Shown here: piece after piece, positions 12,899 to 13,548 of the stretch
How the letters are laid out: each line of letters starts with the position of its first letter
How positions within the stretch are numbered: position 1 is the stretch's first letter
Source: Alkalihalobacterium sp048323755
GTDB taxonomy: Bacteria; Bacillota; Bacilli; Bacillales; Bacillaceae_F
Length of the DNA stretch: 13,548 bases
Assembly (NCBI RefSeq): GCF_048323755.1
Contig: NZ_JBLWFS010000049.1
Coordinates: forward strand, 1 to 13,548
Direction of reading: 5' to 3'
Translations under genes and position numbers: made by a program
Notes under the pieces: generated by a model
What the model was told of the DNA's origin: nothing
The model's input: only the letters and a program-made list of their open reading frames with translations
Database searches by the model: none

Positions 12899-13261
12899 AA
12901 GCTCGTCTATAACTCTATCCCTATGAAAGTATTGAATAGAATAGTATTACAAAATGTTTACATAGAGATTACAAGGGGTTAAATCTATTCAATTACATAA
13001 TTAGTATATCTTAATAGCTTCTTTTAAATAGTGTAATATAATACATTATAAATTCTGTGATGTGTCTGGTGTTCATATTGGACTTGTACTAAGTTAAAAG
13101 AGTTTTATTATTTCTTCTTGCATTTTTTCTATCTCTGTGATAAATTTATATACCTGTCGCAAAGAACATTTTAAAAAATAAAATGATTGCACAGAATTCC
13201 AGTATAGATTTATTATACTTTACTGTTAATTCCTGTACTTTTTATGACTTCTATAAAGTTC
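12899..13261. other. AT-rich intergenic stretch, no gene seen
   Basis: Neither strand shows a supported open frame or RNA gene between the SleB-like gene and the first rRNA promoter. A possible -10 (TATAAT) for the SleB-like gene lies close to its ribosome site at about 12884-12889 on the minus strand, but its -35 is poor. Confidence 0.4.
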
Positions 13262-13297
13262 TTGCGTACAAGTTATATTGTAATAATATTATATTTG
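13262..13297 (+). promoter_or_regulatory. rRNA operon promoter P1
   Basis: TTGCGT (13262-13267), a 16-nt spacer and TAATAT (13284-13289) are followed by TATATTT and then GTCGTT. A start at G 13297 lies 8 nt after the -10, as in P2; a G start is typical of Bacillus rrn promoters that respond to GTP level. Confidence 0.6.
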
Positions 13298-13359
13298 TCG
13301 TTGCAACACGAAGTTAGAATGTGAGGAAATGAGCGAACAAGAAACATTCAAAAAAAATG

Positions 13360-13396
13360 TTGCAGAGAATTAATTATTATGATATAATTAATTTTG
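13360..13396 (+). promoter_or_regulatory. rRNA operon promoter P2
   Basis: TTGCAG (13360-13365), a 17-nt spacer and a perfect TATAAT (13383-13388) are followed by TAATTTT and then GTCGTT, giving a start at G 13396. The -10 lies 99 bp downstream of that of P1, the tandem arrangement known for Bacillus rrn operons. Confidence 0.75.
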
Positions 13397-13548
13397 TCGT
13401 TATCAATCGACAACAAAAAAATTCTTTGAAAACTGAACAAAAAGCCAAGCGAAATAAATGAGATACATGATATCTCGTCAATGTTTTAAAACGTCACAGT
13501 GATGAATGAACTTCGATTAAGAACGCAACGTCCTGTTGCAACATCGAA
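13397..13548 (+). other. rRNA operon leader upstream of 16S
   Basis: After P2 comes a hairpin TTGTCG/CGACAA (13394-13413), an A run and TTCTTTGAAAACTGAAC, a phrase repeated in Bacillaceae 16S leaders and 16S-23S spacers as part of processing stems. The remaining leader runs to the edge; the 16S gene itself is not in the window. Confidence 0.7.

Overview
The window looks like low-GC Firmicute DNA, most likely a spore-forming Bacillaceae (Bacillus/Priestia type). The reasons are AT-rich codon use, strong AGGAGG-type ribosome sites, a LysM-SleB cortex-hydrolase-like gene, a YolD-like protein, and a ribosomal RNA operon leader with tandem promoters at the right edge. Priestia megaterium, where rRNA operons are known on plasmids, is a guess only.

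Left part (1-4100). An IS3-family element, already frameshifted, has cut off the front of a serine recombinase. A repeat-rich non-coding stretch follows. Next comes a leftward gene fusing a SEC-C zinc motif to a GIY-YIG-like nuclease domain, bracketed by two ~50 bp near-identical direct repeats, each with inverted ends. To its right is an origin-like region (direct repeats, a large inverted repeat, a further copy of its arm), then a winged-helix replication-initiator-like gene and a small zinc-ribbon protein.

Middle part (4100-9300). This is an AT-rich accessory block dominated by nucleases and DNA-associated proteins: an unknown protein, a membrane-anchored Mrr-type endonuclease, an unknown helical protein overlapping tail-to-tail with a YolD-like protein, a 514-residue protein ending in a PD-(D/E)XK-like nuclease, an HNH endonuclease broken by one in-frame TAG, and a relic of a DNA methyltransferase carrying motif I. 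The HNH gene and the relic, meeting stop-to-stop, look like a decayed restriction-modification system. A 29-residue hydrophobic peptide with a structured leader and its own terminator, resembling type I toxins, closes the block.

Right element arm (9300-11580). Phage- or plasmid-like short genes in one direction: an XRE-type regulator, a gene with a stop at codon 4 coupled by TAATG, a 31-codon ORF, a larger gene split by a -1 frame change at CCCC, and a small basic protein. The arm ends in structured non-coding DNA.

Boundary and flank (11581-13548). The last 66 nt of a tRNA-Arg(TCT) gene without its 5' end look like an attachment-site remnant of an element integrated from the left. Beyond it lie a degraded 23S rRNA 3' end and a 22-nt 5S scrap with an intact terminator, the SleB-like gene, and two promoters for an rRNA operon whose 16S gene would lie beyond the edge.

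Taken together the window reads as the right-hand portion of a decaying mobile element (plasmid-derived or integrative) with a defence-type cargo, joined to a host flank where an rRNA operon was once truncated. Functions come from motifs read by eye; no database search was possible.
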